Part shown: one piece after another, positions 1 through 13,804 of the stretch | How the letters are laid out: each line of letters starts with the position of its first letter | Numbering within the stretch: position 1 is the first letter of the stretch | DNA from: Pipra filicauda | Lineage: Eukaryota > Chordata > Aves > Passeriformes > Pipridae | DNA length: 64,000 nt | Reading direction: 5' to 3' | Assembly: GCF_003945595.2 (NCBI RefSeq) | Contig: NW_024104118.1 | Location: 992,001-1,056,000 of the forward strand | Position numbers and translations under genes: made by a program | Notes under the pieces: generated by a model | What the model saw: the letters and a program-made list of their open reading frames with translations, nothing else | What the model was told of the DNA's origin: nothing | Databases searched by the model: none

Positions 1-3000
1 GTGGTATTTATGATCCTTCTGATCTTCTTCTCAACAGCTTTGATATTTGGCAACTTTGCTTAATCTGCAGTTTGGTACCTCTGTTGTTTCAAATGTCATC
101 AGCTGAATCGCATCCTCCCTTCTCAGATGAAGTCTATTATGGTAAATTAATACTGTGAGGGAATAATTTATCCTGCACAAATGGAGCACTCCTGCTTTTT
201 CCATGACAGTGGATTCCTCTGTCCCTAAATTTGTGCTTAGCAGTAAAACGTTTGAAAAAGTAACTTGTTACTTCAGCTTTTCCAGTTTGGAGTTTTATTC
301 TGAACTAACATATAAAATCATTTTCCAAAGAAGCATTTAACTGATTTCTCTGTAGCTTTGGTAACTGTTTTATTGAATTATAACATTCACTGAGGTCATT
401 GCACCCTGGACAGTTGCTTTATGTGACTGAGCCATGTTCCTTTGGCCCTGTGGTCTGCACCGACCCAGCAAATTGTTCCTGTCCAGCAGCAGTTCTTTTG
501 ATCCAGAATTCCCCCATTTCTGCTGTTAGACTTTTCCTCTTTTCTGTGTATTCCCAGTGAACTGTTTCTCAGCCATGGGTTTTCAGCTGTGCATGTTATC
601 AAGTGTCTCCTTTTGCATTACTCCTTTGGTAGTAATTTACTACCCTATTTTGACTTCATCTTCCTTTAACTGCAGGTTTCAAATAACCATCTTTCTCTGG
701 CAAGAGAGTTTAGAATTAAAGCTGCTCAGATTCTCCCTTTTCATACAAGTACTTTTATCAATGCAGGTGCACAACTCTTACATTAACCTTGCTACTAAAT
801 TTCGGTCTCATCCTTTAAATACTTTTTTTTGTTGTTCAGAAGCTGCTCTGCCCTGGTAGAGGTGAGGCTGCAGTCAGCTCTGTTATGTGTCTATTGACAA
901 ACCAGAACTGGAGCAATACTTGCAGTGCATTGTCCTCTGTCCTTGCCTGTTTCCCATTGCTCAGTACCAATTGTTTCCAGCTCGAAGCTGTTTAATACAG
1001 CTGCCAAAACCACTAATGCCCAACCTGTCTCTAGTAAGAGAGAGCTTAAAGAAATAATCTTCTTTTCCTTCAGTGTTTTGCAAGGTGGAAATGCTTCAGG
1101 TAATCATGCAAAGTTTGCCTGGTGAAGTGGTTAAATGGCTGGTGTCAAACAGTGCAGTGCTGTGTGTGCAGGTCACAGGCCAAGAGGATTTCAGATAACT
1201 TTGGGGGGAAAAAAAATCTTGAACCATTGAACACTTTGCTGAATTTTGTGCCATTTAAATGCATACTCTGTATCTTAATACTTCAGAAATATTAAGTGCT
1301 ACTTGCAGTTTCCTGTTACAGCTCTAGCTGATTTCCATCACTATTTTTAAACTGCAGTGAGAACAAGGAGAGAAGTACCTTTAAATAGTTGGGAGAGAGA
1401 AATAGCATAGCAGGGAATCACAGAGCCTTTTTCCTGTGCCCTCAGGCCCTTGCTGTGGGGCGTTACTGTCACCCCACGTGCTGTTTGCCTTCAGGTGGCT
1501 TTTCAGCAAATACTCCTGGTTTTGTCAAGTTTGTCAGTGTTCAGTCAGATTTTATATTCAGAGCACTGTACGTTTTGACCTGTCTTCAAGTTCTGCTTAT
1601 TCTCTTGGCCGACCCTACAGTTCTGGTCATTTAACTGAGCTGATGCTCATTTTCTGACCTTCTCTCTTACCTTCACCATTTGTTGCATTTCTTTGCCTTC
1701 TGGCTATTTCAACCAATTCAGTTTGTTTTCTGATGTAGTTTCTTGCTTTAGATTTGTGTATTACATTAGTGCCTTTTTCAGTGCAAGGTCAAATGGTACT
1801 TCATTGAGAAGTCAAAATGTGTGAATTGGCTCTTGTCACAAGCTTAATTTAACCATCATTTATGTTCTTGGAAGTATTCCATTTTTTATCCATTTCATTT
1901 ATCTTAATACCTGCTTTTAAGTAAAACTGACAAATGATAGCAATATATGAAAGATATTTTAGCACAGTCTTTTGAAAATCATTTTCCTAATGTGTGAATT
2001 CTAGTCCAGACCAGACTTGAAATAATAGTACTAGAAAACGTCAAAGCTGGTAAAACTATTAAAAAAGAGAAAAGGAACTTTGACTAATGGCCCATGTGTA
2101 TGGCTTAACATTTAAGTAAAGATTGCATTCCTGACTGAGTGATGAGAAAACTTCAGCTAAAGCATTTCTCTGTAGCTTCCTGCTGAAGTAAGTTTTCTTT
2201 GTGTGGCTTGAGCTGTGGGAAGAGCTCAGTGCCACACCTCTCTGGAATTTTCCAGCATTGTCTGGGATGCTGTTGACACTCTCGGAGCCCTCTCTCTGGG
2301 GGCACACTGGCTCTGGGCTCCAGGGGTGGTTTGTGTTCAAGCTGAGTTGGCTTTCTGGGCTGGATACTTCTGTATGGAGAAGGGTGAGTGAGCTGGGAAG
2401 CTGTGTTTGACAAGCCAGGGAAACGGCAGGATCGCTGACAGAGCCACTGAGGTAGTTGCTAATAATTCAGGACATGTAAGTGAGGATCAGGAGGTGGATC
2501 CTCTCCCTTAGCCGAAGGGAGGAACAGGCTGCAGGGTGAATCCTGGTCGTGGGGCAGCCTAAAGACAGGGGGTGCCCACAAATGCTGTGGATTGCAGAGG
2601 GCTGCATTGATCTGCTGTCCTTTGGGAAGGGGTGTGCCCGAGGAGGTGCTGGGATTCCTGCTGTGTCTGTCCTGGGACTCACTGCGGCTGCACAGGAGTT
2701 CTCTCAGTCCCACTGATCCACTGACTGTGGATTTGCTGCTGTGGGTGGCATTAAGCTCACAGCAGCCTCTGCTCCCGGGGAATTCTTTCATTCCTGTGAC
2801 CACATTTCAGGAGGAGAATGCCAGGCACCCATTCAATCTGCCACTTTCTGCTCTAATCACAATTCAGGAAGATTTTCTGATAACCCCCATCATACATCCG
2901 TGAGTGTTCCTGTGGGGGAGAGGGTTGGAAGCTGACAGCCACAGTTTTAGTGTTTGCTTGTTTGGATACAGGCCTAGAGTGGGAGCAGGAAATCCACTGC

Positions 3001-6000
3001 CATTTCACAGCTTTATTTGTTGAATGGAAAGCAGGGAATTGACATCATGTATTCAAGAGCAAGAAAAATGGCATTTATGGCAGGGTGTAATTTTTTTTTT
3101 TATGGTCCCAAGCGTTCCTTTGTTTGCAATTTTGGCTTAATATATTCATGATACTTTGAAATAGGGCTGTGTGTGGAGATGGGGGTTTTAAATTGCTTTT
3201 GTTGTTGTTTCTGGCTTATATAAATGTATATATTCTGCAAAGATCAAAGGTGACCTGGAAAGAGGGTTTGTAAGAGATTATTCATCCAAATGATATTTTT
3301 TTCCATTACAATGGGGGCAGGGGTGGAGGGAAGAGAAATTTTAAGCTTATTCTCTCAGACTTTGGTTTTGTTCAGCTTTCTTACTTTCACAACATATTTT
3401 ATTTTTACCAAAATCTCTAATAAGCCACTGGAGTGAAGTATTTGCTAACAAAAGTAATGTTAAGTATTTCAATAAAATCTCTCCTCCTCGTTGATCACAG
3501 ACACACACACTCTGTGGTTATTCCTTTAATTCTCCTGAGAGATTCCAGGACATACTTCAAGACCAGATCTACTTTTTTTTATGCTATTATTTGAAATATA
3601 TGGATTTTCCTTAAGTCTTTTCAGGTCTACTTTATTTTTAATTTTTTATTTGCATATAAAAATTATGAAGTTACATTATGATAATGCCATTTCCAGTGCT
3701 TCTGAAAATACCTTTAAAGTCTTACTTGCATGATCTGTCAACTCAAATTATTACATTTGCATCTTTTTTTGTAGAGCCTTTACAATTAGAATCACTGTGT
3801 TTTGTGATAAAGTTTAAGGGAGAAGATAAGCCAGTTTGTTCATGGCCATTTGGAAATCCTGCTTAATACTTCTACTAAAAAACCAAAAACGTTCTATTAG
3901 GATTGAAAGGAAAGTGTGGGAAGAAAATGGCAAATTCCAGTGTATGAAGCCGTGGAAGTTTTGTCAAAGTCAGAGTGCTTGAGAAACTTTAAAAGGCCTT
4001 GTTTAGTTGAAGGAGGAACCAGGAATTTGCTTAGGGAAGGCGTGGGCTGCAAGTTGCATAAAACAGACTCAGAAAGGTCGTGGGAGACGACAGCAAGGTG
4101 CATGTCATGGATGTGATTTGTGGTTAAAGGCAATTCCTGTGCTTATGTGGAGAAAGTTATTTCCAGTGCTGTGGTAACTCTGGGGAAATTTCAGAAGGTT
4201 CTGTTAGTGTCACAGATTCTTCAAATTTATACACACACAGACATTTGATGACAGTCGAATGTTGTCCATAGTTGTTACCTTCGAAATAGCAACGACAGAA
4301 AGAAAGATGTTTGTAATATTATAAACCAAAAAGTAGAAGTGTTCCTGAAATGTTAAAAATGTGAGCGTTTTGTGTTCATACTTGAAGTGAGTTTTCTTTC
4401 TTAAAGGATGTTTTATGAATGACATGGAGAATCTGGAAGAAAATTTTCTGTTAATCCCACAAAAATGAAGGTTGTGCCATTCTTGTGCAAGGAGGCCAAC
4501 ACTTCGGCAGAAACAATTTGGAGAAGAAAAATATCAGAATAAATTAAAGCCACAGGGATTTGTGCCATTTTTCAGCAGTGCTGCTGTGCCCTGCCCTGTG
4601 CTGGGGGTAGAATCTGTCCCATCAGGATGGAGAGCACGGTGTTAATGTGGATATCTGCACACAGAAGTGTGTGAACAAGGGTGTTTTAGGAGGGTTATAC
4701 AGAAGGATAGACACTTAAGCAGCACCACACACAGGGTAATTAAGAGGATTGCACAGCATGTGGTATTCAAAAACTCGTAGTTGTATCATTTATACAGAAA
4801 ATCACTCAAACTCTGCTACTTCATGAACATTCCTCCTTCCCTTAGCACTCCTCCCACTTACCTTTTGCCGGGAGCTGCTGTAAGGAAATACTTCTCTGCA
4901 TTTCTTCTGCTTCTGTCAGTCTGTGATAATGATGAACCTGAAACTCTTCTGCAGTGGCAATTTGCAGTACTTCAGTAAATTGTGGCTTTTGTCAGATAAA
5001 TTGCATTGGTAAAATTTTCCTTGATCCCCAAAACCTTCATTTATCTTCCCATTAAAGATATATATATTCTCCAACTTCCATTCTTCCCCTTTAATCTGTG
5101 AAGTACAGAATATGATGTGGTTTCTGCATTGATTTTCAAGATAATTTTTAGCCTGTCAAAGACCTTCTGTCTCAACAACTTTGAAACAAAGATTTCTAAA
5201 TAGATGAGAAAGTGCAGCTGCCACATTAACAGACACAAGAAGCTGGAAGGGAAGGATCTCGCAGATGGTTCTAATAAAACTCAGCACACAGCAAAGGAGT
5301 GTGGTGGGGGAGTGGGTTGAAATTCAAATTGTAATCCCAGTGCAAGTTTGGGGGTTAGTTTGTGAAAGAAAGCTGCAGAAAAGATCATTTGAGGGTTTGG
5401 GGTTGGGGGAGGGTTATTGCTGGTTTCAGTTTTTCCTGTTGCTGCAGCGCTGCCTTTTCCTTCTCCCCGTATCCCTGTGTCCATGATGCTGCCTGAGCTT
5501 GTGTTGCTGTGCCCAGAACCCTCCTCTGGAAAATAGATATTCATAGGATTTCTGTGAATGTAAAACCACCAGTAAGGGCTGTTGAGGGAGGAAAATTTTC
5601 TTGTTACAGCGCAGAGCAGTAAAAATGGTGCAGAGGGAGGCTTCTGTTGCTTCATTGACAGGTGCTGCTCCTGCAGCCACAGAGCCAACAGTTCCTTTTG
5701 GCCAAGCTTTGATAAACCAGGTTTTCCCTTGTAAGAAGTTTGTACTACACGATTCATTCATAAGGATGGGTGACTTGTACTACTTTGTCTTCTTTCTGCT
5801 TTTTCCTCTCTGATTCAATGCTATTAGGGCTGTAATATTAGGCCAAAAATTAATCAATAAAAGTTGCAGTAGGAGAGGTGCAGCTGAGGGCCTGGTGATC
5901 TCAAACTCAACCACCAGTTCTTCCTGATGTGACAGTTTGGGGGTCATTGGTTCTTGTGACCAGAAAACCTCACTTTCACCTTATCTCCAGAACCAAAGCA

Positions 6001-9000
6001 ATCAAGTTTTTATTTCTTCTTCCTCCTCATGCTAATCTTTCTGTTCTTCAGTGAAAGGAAGAGTGTTTGAGAGCACACAGGCTTTCAGCTTACATGGCAG
6101 CCCTTGGGGATGTGTCTTCATCTTGCTGTGTCAAAAGCTTTTCAAATCAGTAGCTCAGGAGTAGCAAATCCTTCAAACGCATGAGTAACAGATACTTGGT
6201 TTTGAGAGTCCTTAAGCATGAGCAAGTCATTAAGTACTTCCTTTCTCCCTGTGAATCAGTTCTATTTTAAACAGTATGTTCATCATGTATTTAATATTTT
6301 AAAAAGTAAAAGAAGTTTTAAACTCTTTTCCTGAGTCTCCTGTGTACACCCATGACTTTGTATTAAAAACATATCTGCAAAGGACTGCACGTTCCCTCTG
6401 TTGATGCATTCCCTTTCCTAATCTCCTTTAGGAGTGGATATATTCTGTCTGAAGCAGTTCTTTGCCCAAGGAGACCATTTTGAAGTGAAGAAGTTATTAC
6501 TCTGAAAACAGAGTATTACCTGATCAGCAGCGGGGTGATGCCACTTAAAAATGCAGCCTCTCTAGTGTTCAGCAACAACTGACAGCAGTATCCCCTCTGG
6601 AAATCCTGGTCTGCAGTATTTTCTGTGCCAGGTGACCCTTTGGCAAAGCTGTCACACACCCATTGTGTGAGGGAGGCCTGTGGAATTCCACTGAAGGAAA
6701 TCCCATGGTTTAATGAAAGGCTTTGGCTGTGGATATTGACCCTGAGATGTTGTTATGCTCTGCTTATACAGTCAATTTGGAAAGAATCTGTTTCCCCTCT
6801 CTTTACTGTGTCATTCAAAAAGGATAACTAATACGAATATTTATAATTAGGTATTTTTACAGGGGGCTGTGTCCAAGATACAACACGCTGAGACATTAAA
6901 CAGCACCAATGTTGCCAGAATTCCACCAGCTTGGCAAATCTGACAGCCAGCTGAAGGCAAAGACTGGTTTTTGTGATAAAAATCAGGCCATGTACTGAAT
7001 GCTAAAGCACTGCTAGTTGTTCACAGCCCGGGAAGAGTTCACTTGCAATCAACATGAATAGGAAAAACATTTCCCAAATGATGTTTTGTTTCCTAGTGGA
7101 TTTGCTTCCGTTTCTGCCTCCTTACACAGTCAGCAATCATAATTCAGATGGTGGGGTTTGAAACATAGTCTTCGTGTTACTAATCTTGTAATGAGGTGCC
7201 CCTTCCTCCCGGGCTGTCACTCGGATTGACAAGACAGAGGGAGCTGCTCCCAGCCTTGGCAGTTGCTAGAAAGTCGGGATGTTTTGCAGCAATGGCTTGT
7301 GATTCATTTGTTTAGCATTCCTCGCTCTTTGTTTTGTGAGGACAGCTTGAAGGGGACTGAGTCACATGGCAGCTCTTTTCATACTGGGCTTCTACTGCCT
7401 TCAGTCTCTGCAGAAAGCCAAGGGAAAAATGGAGGGATTTACCTACATCTTCATTTAATGTTAATTGTCTAATCAGAGCAGCAGCTAAAAGGAAGGATTT
7501 CATGTCACATTCATCAATTAACTTAAAATGTTGTAAATTAATCTGTAGTACTGGGCACTGGAACAGAAGTGAATGTAGAGTGGTTTAGTTCTTTTCATTT
7601 TGAGTGGTAAGTTGCATTTTTTAAGTCAGTGTGCTGCTTGTGAATACAATGACACCCATATATATGATCTCTGTACCACCTGTTGCCTTAGCTACCATTT
7701 AACATGCAATATGCTTATGTTGGAGATAAAATGTTTTCTGTGTCACCTATAAAATATAATGTGATGGCAGTTTTAAAGAACACCTCAGTGATCCTCACAA
7801 GCCGTAGGAACACCAGATTTATATAACACTGTGGCAGTGAATCTCTGCCATCCCCAGCTGTGCCAGAGCTGTTGGAGTCCAGCTCTGCAAGGAAAGGCAA
7901 ATGGCAAGCAGACACCTTTGCTCCTGCTGGGCAGAGCCTGCAGAATTCTGGGACAGAAGTACAAATGCCTGCGTGCAGCCAAAATTAAAAAATGTGCATA
8001 AGTGTTGATATTTTATTCTATGGATGCAGCTCTGTCAGTGTTTCCCTGTTTTGGTGTTCTCTAGGGACGTGCCCAGAGGTGCCCATGATTTGGGAGCAGA
8101 TGGGGCCACCTCAAGCACTAAAGGAGGAGAAATCCAGCCCCTTTCCCAGGCAGCTGCTTTAGCTGGAGCCTGCTGCCTGAATCCACAAAGGTCCCAGCCC
8201 CCTGCTCTTCTAGCCAGGCAAAAAGGCAGTTTGGAAGGGGTTAAAATTTTACACAAACGTGTCACCTTATGGAGGGACTTTAAATAATCTTTAAATGCAG
8301 ATGTTCCCTGCTGTGAAACGTTTGCTCATTTCTTTGTTCTTCAGGGCTGTTTTTTCTTATTTCAAAAAATTCAATAATAGGCAAAAAAATTCTGCTGCCG
8401 AGTGAGGTTCACAAGGCTGCTAAGGACTGTGGTGTTCTCCCTCCATTCCTTCTGGAGGATTTGCAGGGCCCTGTTCTCCTTCCTTTTCTTCCCCTACCTT
8501 GTATTTCTAGCTAATCCTATCTGCAAAAACAAACTCTTTGGTAATATTTAGGTTGGGAGAAGATGATTCAATTTTCTCCATCCAAAGTAAGCTTTTGACT
8601 CATCTCTAATATCTCCATTTAGATGATGAACCATAAGTTCAAGTTTAAGGCTAATTTATTGGCTCTTGCTTTATCTACCTCCAGTAGGAGGGCATTTACC
8701 CTTCTCCTTAAGTACACTTTCAAGCACATAATGTGTGTTTTCTGTTAGGATGGTTCATATTCATCTCACCTGTTGCTACTCATCTGCAGAGCTATTTTCA
8801 GTATCTTCCTTTCAGAGGTCCTAAAAAATGTTTTTGTTATGGTAATCGTTGTCAGGGCATTTTGCTTATGCTGCTCAGCAGTTGATGGCTTTGCTTGTCA
8901 TGGTGCTCAGTCTGTGCAGGCTCACCAAGCTGTGGTTGCTTTGCACAGAAGTCTGAGTGCTTTGCTCCTTGTTATCTGTGGCTTTCATAATATGAATAAT

Positions 9001-12000
9001 TTGAGTTTGCTTTTCTTTCTGCCAAATTTGTCATACACAAATGTGTTCACACTTGAAGTCGCAGAAGCAGAATACCAGAGGGGAAGAGATGAGGAGGAGG
9101 GGAAAAAAAAAAACCACCCCACAAATAAAAGCCCAAAAGAACTAGACAGTGCTGTCTCCTTGCATAACTCCAGACAGCTCTGGGAGCTTTCAGGCACAGC
9201 CTTGACACTCTCAGAAAAACAGCAAATGCTGCTCTGCTGGGAGAGGAGCCTGGAAATGTCTCTGCCTGTTCAGGAGTGCTGGGTTAAGGTGAAGATGATT
9301 TGAGTACCTTACTGGCCTAACCACCATAACCTGCTAATGTGTGAACAGAAGTAACATAAACCTGTGCTTCTGTTCTGTTAAAACAGGTAATGTACAGAGC
9401 TAGTTGTCAGGTTATTTCCTAGCTCATTCTTTATATTTTGTTTCGAAGGTGTAATTAAAAATTAAGAAAATTAGTAAGATTAGCTGCTCCTTTTCTTAGG
9501 AAAAGTCCCTGATTATTCCAGCTGGCTTCTACAGGCTGTTCCTCAGCGTGTGCCTCCAACCTGTGCTTCCATTGCAGAGCTGCAGTGTGGCTGCTGAGCA
9601 GATAAAATTAAAGGCAGACTGCAGCAGTATGCTCCTGGGGGACAGCAAACAAACGGGAATGTTAAGGGAGAAGACAAAAGTCTGGTGTGCCAGCTATGCA
9701 GCCAGAATTCTGAAAAGAATTCAAGTGTCCTTTGACATGGCTCTTGCAGCATTTCAGAGATCAGGAAGTCACCGAAGAAGGAAAATTAACAACAAATCAG
9801 ATTTGAAATTTGTTGGAAATAACCTTATTTTCTGTCCTTCACAGAAAATGTTGCTGTCCTGACCAGCAGTCATGAAGAGAAGGGGGTGAAGCGAATTTGT
9901 CTGGAGAAATAGGAAGTTTTGAAGTTTTCAGTGGGATTTATTACCAGTGGCTGCAGGAGGTGTTGCCAAGCCAACCGTTGACACTGGAATGGATGAAAAG
10001 CCTCAGACTTGAGCGGTAACCCATCTTCCTGACATCTTTTTATTTCCCTAATACAGAACCATTTGTGTGGATTATAAAGGATTTTGTTCTACTACTACCA
10101 GAGTTTAAATAGAGCAATCTTACAGGGGTCAAACATTGGCTGAGCATGTGAATGTCTAAGCTTTGTTCGTTAGCAAAAAGTCTGAATTTTAGGATCTGGT
10201 GGTTTACTCCGTAGTTGTAATTTTTTCCTGAGGGTTCATCCCATCTCTTCACTGGAAAAACAAAATCAGATTTTGTAGATTTGGATTTTTCTCCATTGGT
10301 AACTGTCTTTCCACCCAATGCCCAGCAAAACTGCAGTTTGGAACAGGTTGTAGAAGCAGCTCTGTCCCTGATTTTAGTTATAAGGTAAGTACTTCATGTG
10401 ACTTCTGCACTGTATGGAAAGACACATATGGTACAGTAGGAAGGTTGCTCGTTTCTGCTAGACATCAATAGTTCCTCAAAAAACTCTTCTTTTGCCATTT
10501 GCTTCTTTTCTTTGCTTATCAAGTTCTTGCTTATATTGTTCCCTGTCTATCGTTCATAAGTGGTGTTAAACATCTGAAATACCTCTGTACTTGAGACCTG
10601 CCCTCCCCAGGTCAATGTACTAGTCAGAAATACAGAACTGTGCCACTTTTTAAAGTCAAAGTGGTAGTAAAAAGACCCCCAGCTCCTCATCACTATCCTG
10701 ATGTAGGCTCTGTCCCTTTGCAACAGTAGGTGAAGTGGAGCCAACCACTAAAACCAAAAGGTTTAGGAAGGATAGAGGGGAATTGCCACACCTTTAATAC
10801 TCCACTGAGATGATGTTTCAATATCTTTTGAGACAAAAGAGTGAAAGAAGGTGTTTGTACCCTTCTCAAAGCCTGACTGACCCTGTGTACCATAGAATTT
10901 GCCTCAGTTTGGCTACACTGATGGGAAACAGTAACAGGTGTCAAAAATGACACATCACCGTGTTTCTTTCAGTTGGCATGAATAAAACAAAGGTAAATGT
11001 GTGGTGGTTTTGTTCAAATTGGTTCTTTCATATTCTGTTCTTGAGAGGAGAGCAAACAGATCTGACAGTAGTTTTATGTGACTTTTGGTAGAAGAATTAA
11101 TCCTGCATTTCTGAACCTTGTAAATATACCTGTTCTCCTTTGTCAGTCCAGGTCAGGTAGTTATTCCACCCACGTATCATAGGCTGTGTTAAAACTTCAG
11201 TGTGAGAACAGTCAGTGCCCTAGAAGGATTCCCTCCTAATTTCTGTGAGGTTAAGGGCAAGATTTTAGAAAATGATCAGCATTAATGTAGCAGTTCCTAT
11301 CTGAGATCCACACTAAGGCTCCTGTGTCTCTTGTGAGAGGACAGTCAGGCCAGCCCTTAGGAGCCTCCCAACCACTTTCAGCTCAGCCAGTGCATCCATC
11401 AGACAGTCAGTAGGCTGTTGGGGTTCTTCCCTAATTGACTTCCCAGCTCCAGGAGTTGTCTGGTTTGTTGCCAGAGTTGCTTGTATGCCGTGGTAGTGTC
11501 TCCTGCTGCACTGGCAGGAAGGGAGGGCTTGCAGATTCCATCTGTCTGCAGTGGTGACAAATGAAGCTCAAAAAGGGCTTATAAGAAAAATGTTTTTCTT
11601 CTTTGAGGTTTTCAGGTTTACTGTGCTCTTGTTAATGTTTTTTCTGTTGTTCTCTGTGCCCTTGCACTCCTTTCCCTTTGAACGTGTGCACATTTCCTTA
11701 CAGATCTCTGATTCGTTGACGTGTCTAACGAGAACAAGAAAAAGACAGTTCCAGTTTGTTTTGCAAAAGCTGTGGAGCTGGGGCACTTCAATGGGATTTT
11801 AGGTTTCTCTAGGGCACTTTGGAGCCAGAAATATGAGCAGCACAAGTTAAAAAGCAATACTAGTCACAAACTCTTACCCATCCTTACTAAGGAAAATGCA
11901 CCACCTTGGCTTGTCGTTGTGCAGCAGGTCAGGAGAAGACACAAACAGGTTGCAACCACCATCATTTGTGAGGAAACAGTTTTAGAAAGCTGGAAGGTGA

Positions 12001-12982
12001 TGTTTTCTTTGTTCCCTTGTATATCACTGCCTGGCAGAGCAGCTTCTGTATGCATCCAGCCTTTGTCCAAAGAGCACTAACTGTAAATCTGCTGGGGCTA
12101 ATGGCTTCTGCTGAGGAAAAAGGTTCCCATAATTGTTTCTACATCCAAATTACTATTATTTAGCTGATAAAAGTGACAATCAGAGGCCCAGGAACAGGGA
12201 TAACAATGCTACTTGATAGATTTCTCTGTTGGCACAGGAAGATCTTAATCTGCTGAACATCAAGAGGTCTGTGTGGTTGAGGGAAGTGCTGGGTGAGCCG
12301 AGTGGGAGGAGGCCTGGGAAGAGCCAGGGGTTGCTGTTTTGGGCAGATAGATGTCCTTCCTGCTGGAGATGCTCCAGAGTGGCCTAGGTGGGAACTGAGA
12401 GGGTGAACATACTCCTTCTGTCCCTGAGAACAGCTGGAGGATGTTGCCTGGGAGGTGCTCTTGGCTGAGGGATTTTAAATGGGAGGGTTGTCTCTCAGCT
12501 TGAGAGCACATTTTTTCCGCCTGACTCACTGGGTGAAATCTAAATGAGTGATAAAATTTCTAAAAGTAATGTTGAATTGGTCGGAATAATAAAAGGTGGA
12601 TTTATCATCAGGAAGGAAGAGCAAAATAAGGGCAAAGATTCAATGCAGAGGAAGTCACCACCTTCCCAGTAACAATGGAAGGCCGTGGGCAGCTCACACA
12701 CCTCTGTGCAGCAGAGTCCTCCTGGCTCTGCAGCCACACAGCAAGTTACCATTGGAGGGGATTCTTCTGAAACCCTTCCCAGCCTCCTTTCCCATGTGCA
12801 GAACCCACACACGTTCTGTGGGATGCTTTCCATTGAAAAGACAGTGCACTACAACGTGTTTGCATAGGTTAACTTGCCGTGTAGAACACAAGCCTGTGTG
12901 TGCATGAAAGGAAACTGCCCACTATTCCTCCAGAACTCATTTTTTCCCAGGAACAACACCAGCCTTTGTTGGCTTCTTTTTG
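1..12982 (+). other. Non-coding DNA upstream of PEAK1 coding exons, probably 5' leader intron
   Basis: Both strands hold only scattered short ORFs, none with recognisable protein similarity, and no obvious CpG island or promoter. The longest, 176 codons at 8773-9303 on +, shows no domain or biased codon use. No repeats were confidently identified. The stretch is best read as intron of PEAK1, whose human gene has very long introns in its 5' leader; intergenic DNA cannot be excluded. Confidence 0.6.
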
Positions 12983-12987
12983 ACTTG
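12983..12987. repeat. Left target-site duplication of the solo LTR (ACTTG)
   Basis: ACTTG directly precedes the LTR's TGTG and is repeated exactly after its terminal ACA at 13800-13804. Five-base duplications fit gammaretrovirus-like or ERVL-type integration. Confidence 0.75.
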
Positions 12988-13799
12988 TGTGCTGGTTTAA
13001 AAGTAAACTGGCAGGAGAAATGAAGCCAACTCGAGAGAGATTACAAATCAGTTACAATTTACTAAAAAGATTACAATAAATGCAATGATACAGATAAAAA
13101 ACTGGTTTTAACCCCCAGAGACAGATGTATAACCCCACAGCCTGGGACAAGAACAGAAGGGTGTTCATTAGCCCCTGTGCTGAGCACCACGTGGCCCCCC
13201 TGGGTGCAAAGTAACAGGAAAGGAAACCTGTTGGTCCAGATGATGGTCACAGTCCTGTTGGAGTGATGATCATAGTCTTGTCCAGAGTGGCAGTCCTGGT
13301 GGAGTTCTGGTCCTCCTCTGGATCCAAGGAGTGGTGCCAGAAGCCCCAAAACCCAAAGTTTATATACGCTCAAGTTCAGGTGGGGATGTCCAGCACCTCC
13401 CCTGGGACAGGGAGTTCCATGGTGGGTGATTTAACTGTGAATCATGGGATATTTTCGGAATCTTTGATGGTCTAGCTGTTGCAGCTGCCTATTGTGCCAG
13501 TCCAAGGTGGCCCATGAGCAGAGATGACCCCTCAGGCTGGGTGTGAAGGTGCTGATGCTTCCCTGGAGGGGAGTTATCACAGCTGAAACATTGGTGTGAA
13601 AACAAAAGAACACTGCCCTGCCTCACAGGGTTCTTTAACACCCAGCTTGTAGCCTGAGGTGTCAGGTGTGCCCTGGGCAGCTGCTGCAAACAATGCATTT
13701 ATTAACAGTCCATCAGAAATGACATAGAGGGTGTAGAATACACAGTTTTGGTTATACCCACATAGTGATAAACTGGTCCCAGCCCCTGTAACTAGAACA
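12988..13799 (-). mobile_element. Solo LTR of an endogenous retrovirus (812 bp)
   Basis: The element begins TGTGCTGG and ends TAGAACA, so it has the TG...CA termini of LTRs, and the first bases of its two ends are partly inverted copies (TGTGCTGG against TGTTCTAG). It is flanked by a perfect 5-bp duplication, ACTTG, at 12983-12987 and 13800-13804. The start (GGTTTAAAAGTAAACTGGCA) resembles LTRs I recall from passerine birds, possibly of the ERVL group; that is memory and uncertain. No gag, pol or env sequence and no second LTR are present, so it is a recombined solo LTR. A TATATAAA-like box at 13358-13366 reads on the - strand, suggesting an orientation antisense to PEAK1, but no clear AATAAA supports this. 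Confidence 0.8.
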
Positions 13800-13804
13800 A
13801 CTTG
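13800..13804. repeat. Right target-site duplication of the solo LTR (ACTTG)
   Basis: Exact copy of the 5 bases at 12983-12987. The intact pair indicates that the element arose by insertion and then LTR-LTR recombination, without rearrangement of the flanks. Confidence 0.75.

Noticed and set aside
5281..5757. 158-codon ORF on -
   Set aside because: No similarity recognised and no codon or promoter support; likely chance.
8773..9303. 176-codon ORF on +
   Set aside because: No recognisable domain, no splice context or promoter, and it ends at a random stop in intron-like sequence; within chance for 64 kb read in six frames.
12988..13799. Retroviral coding remnants inside the LTR
   Set aside because: ORFs are short and show no gag, pol or env similarity; the interval has the length and ends of a single LTR.
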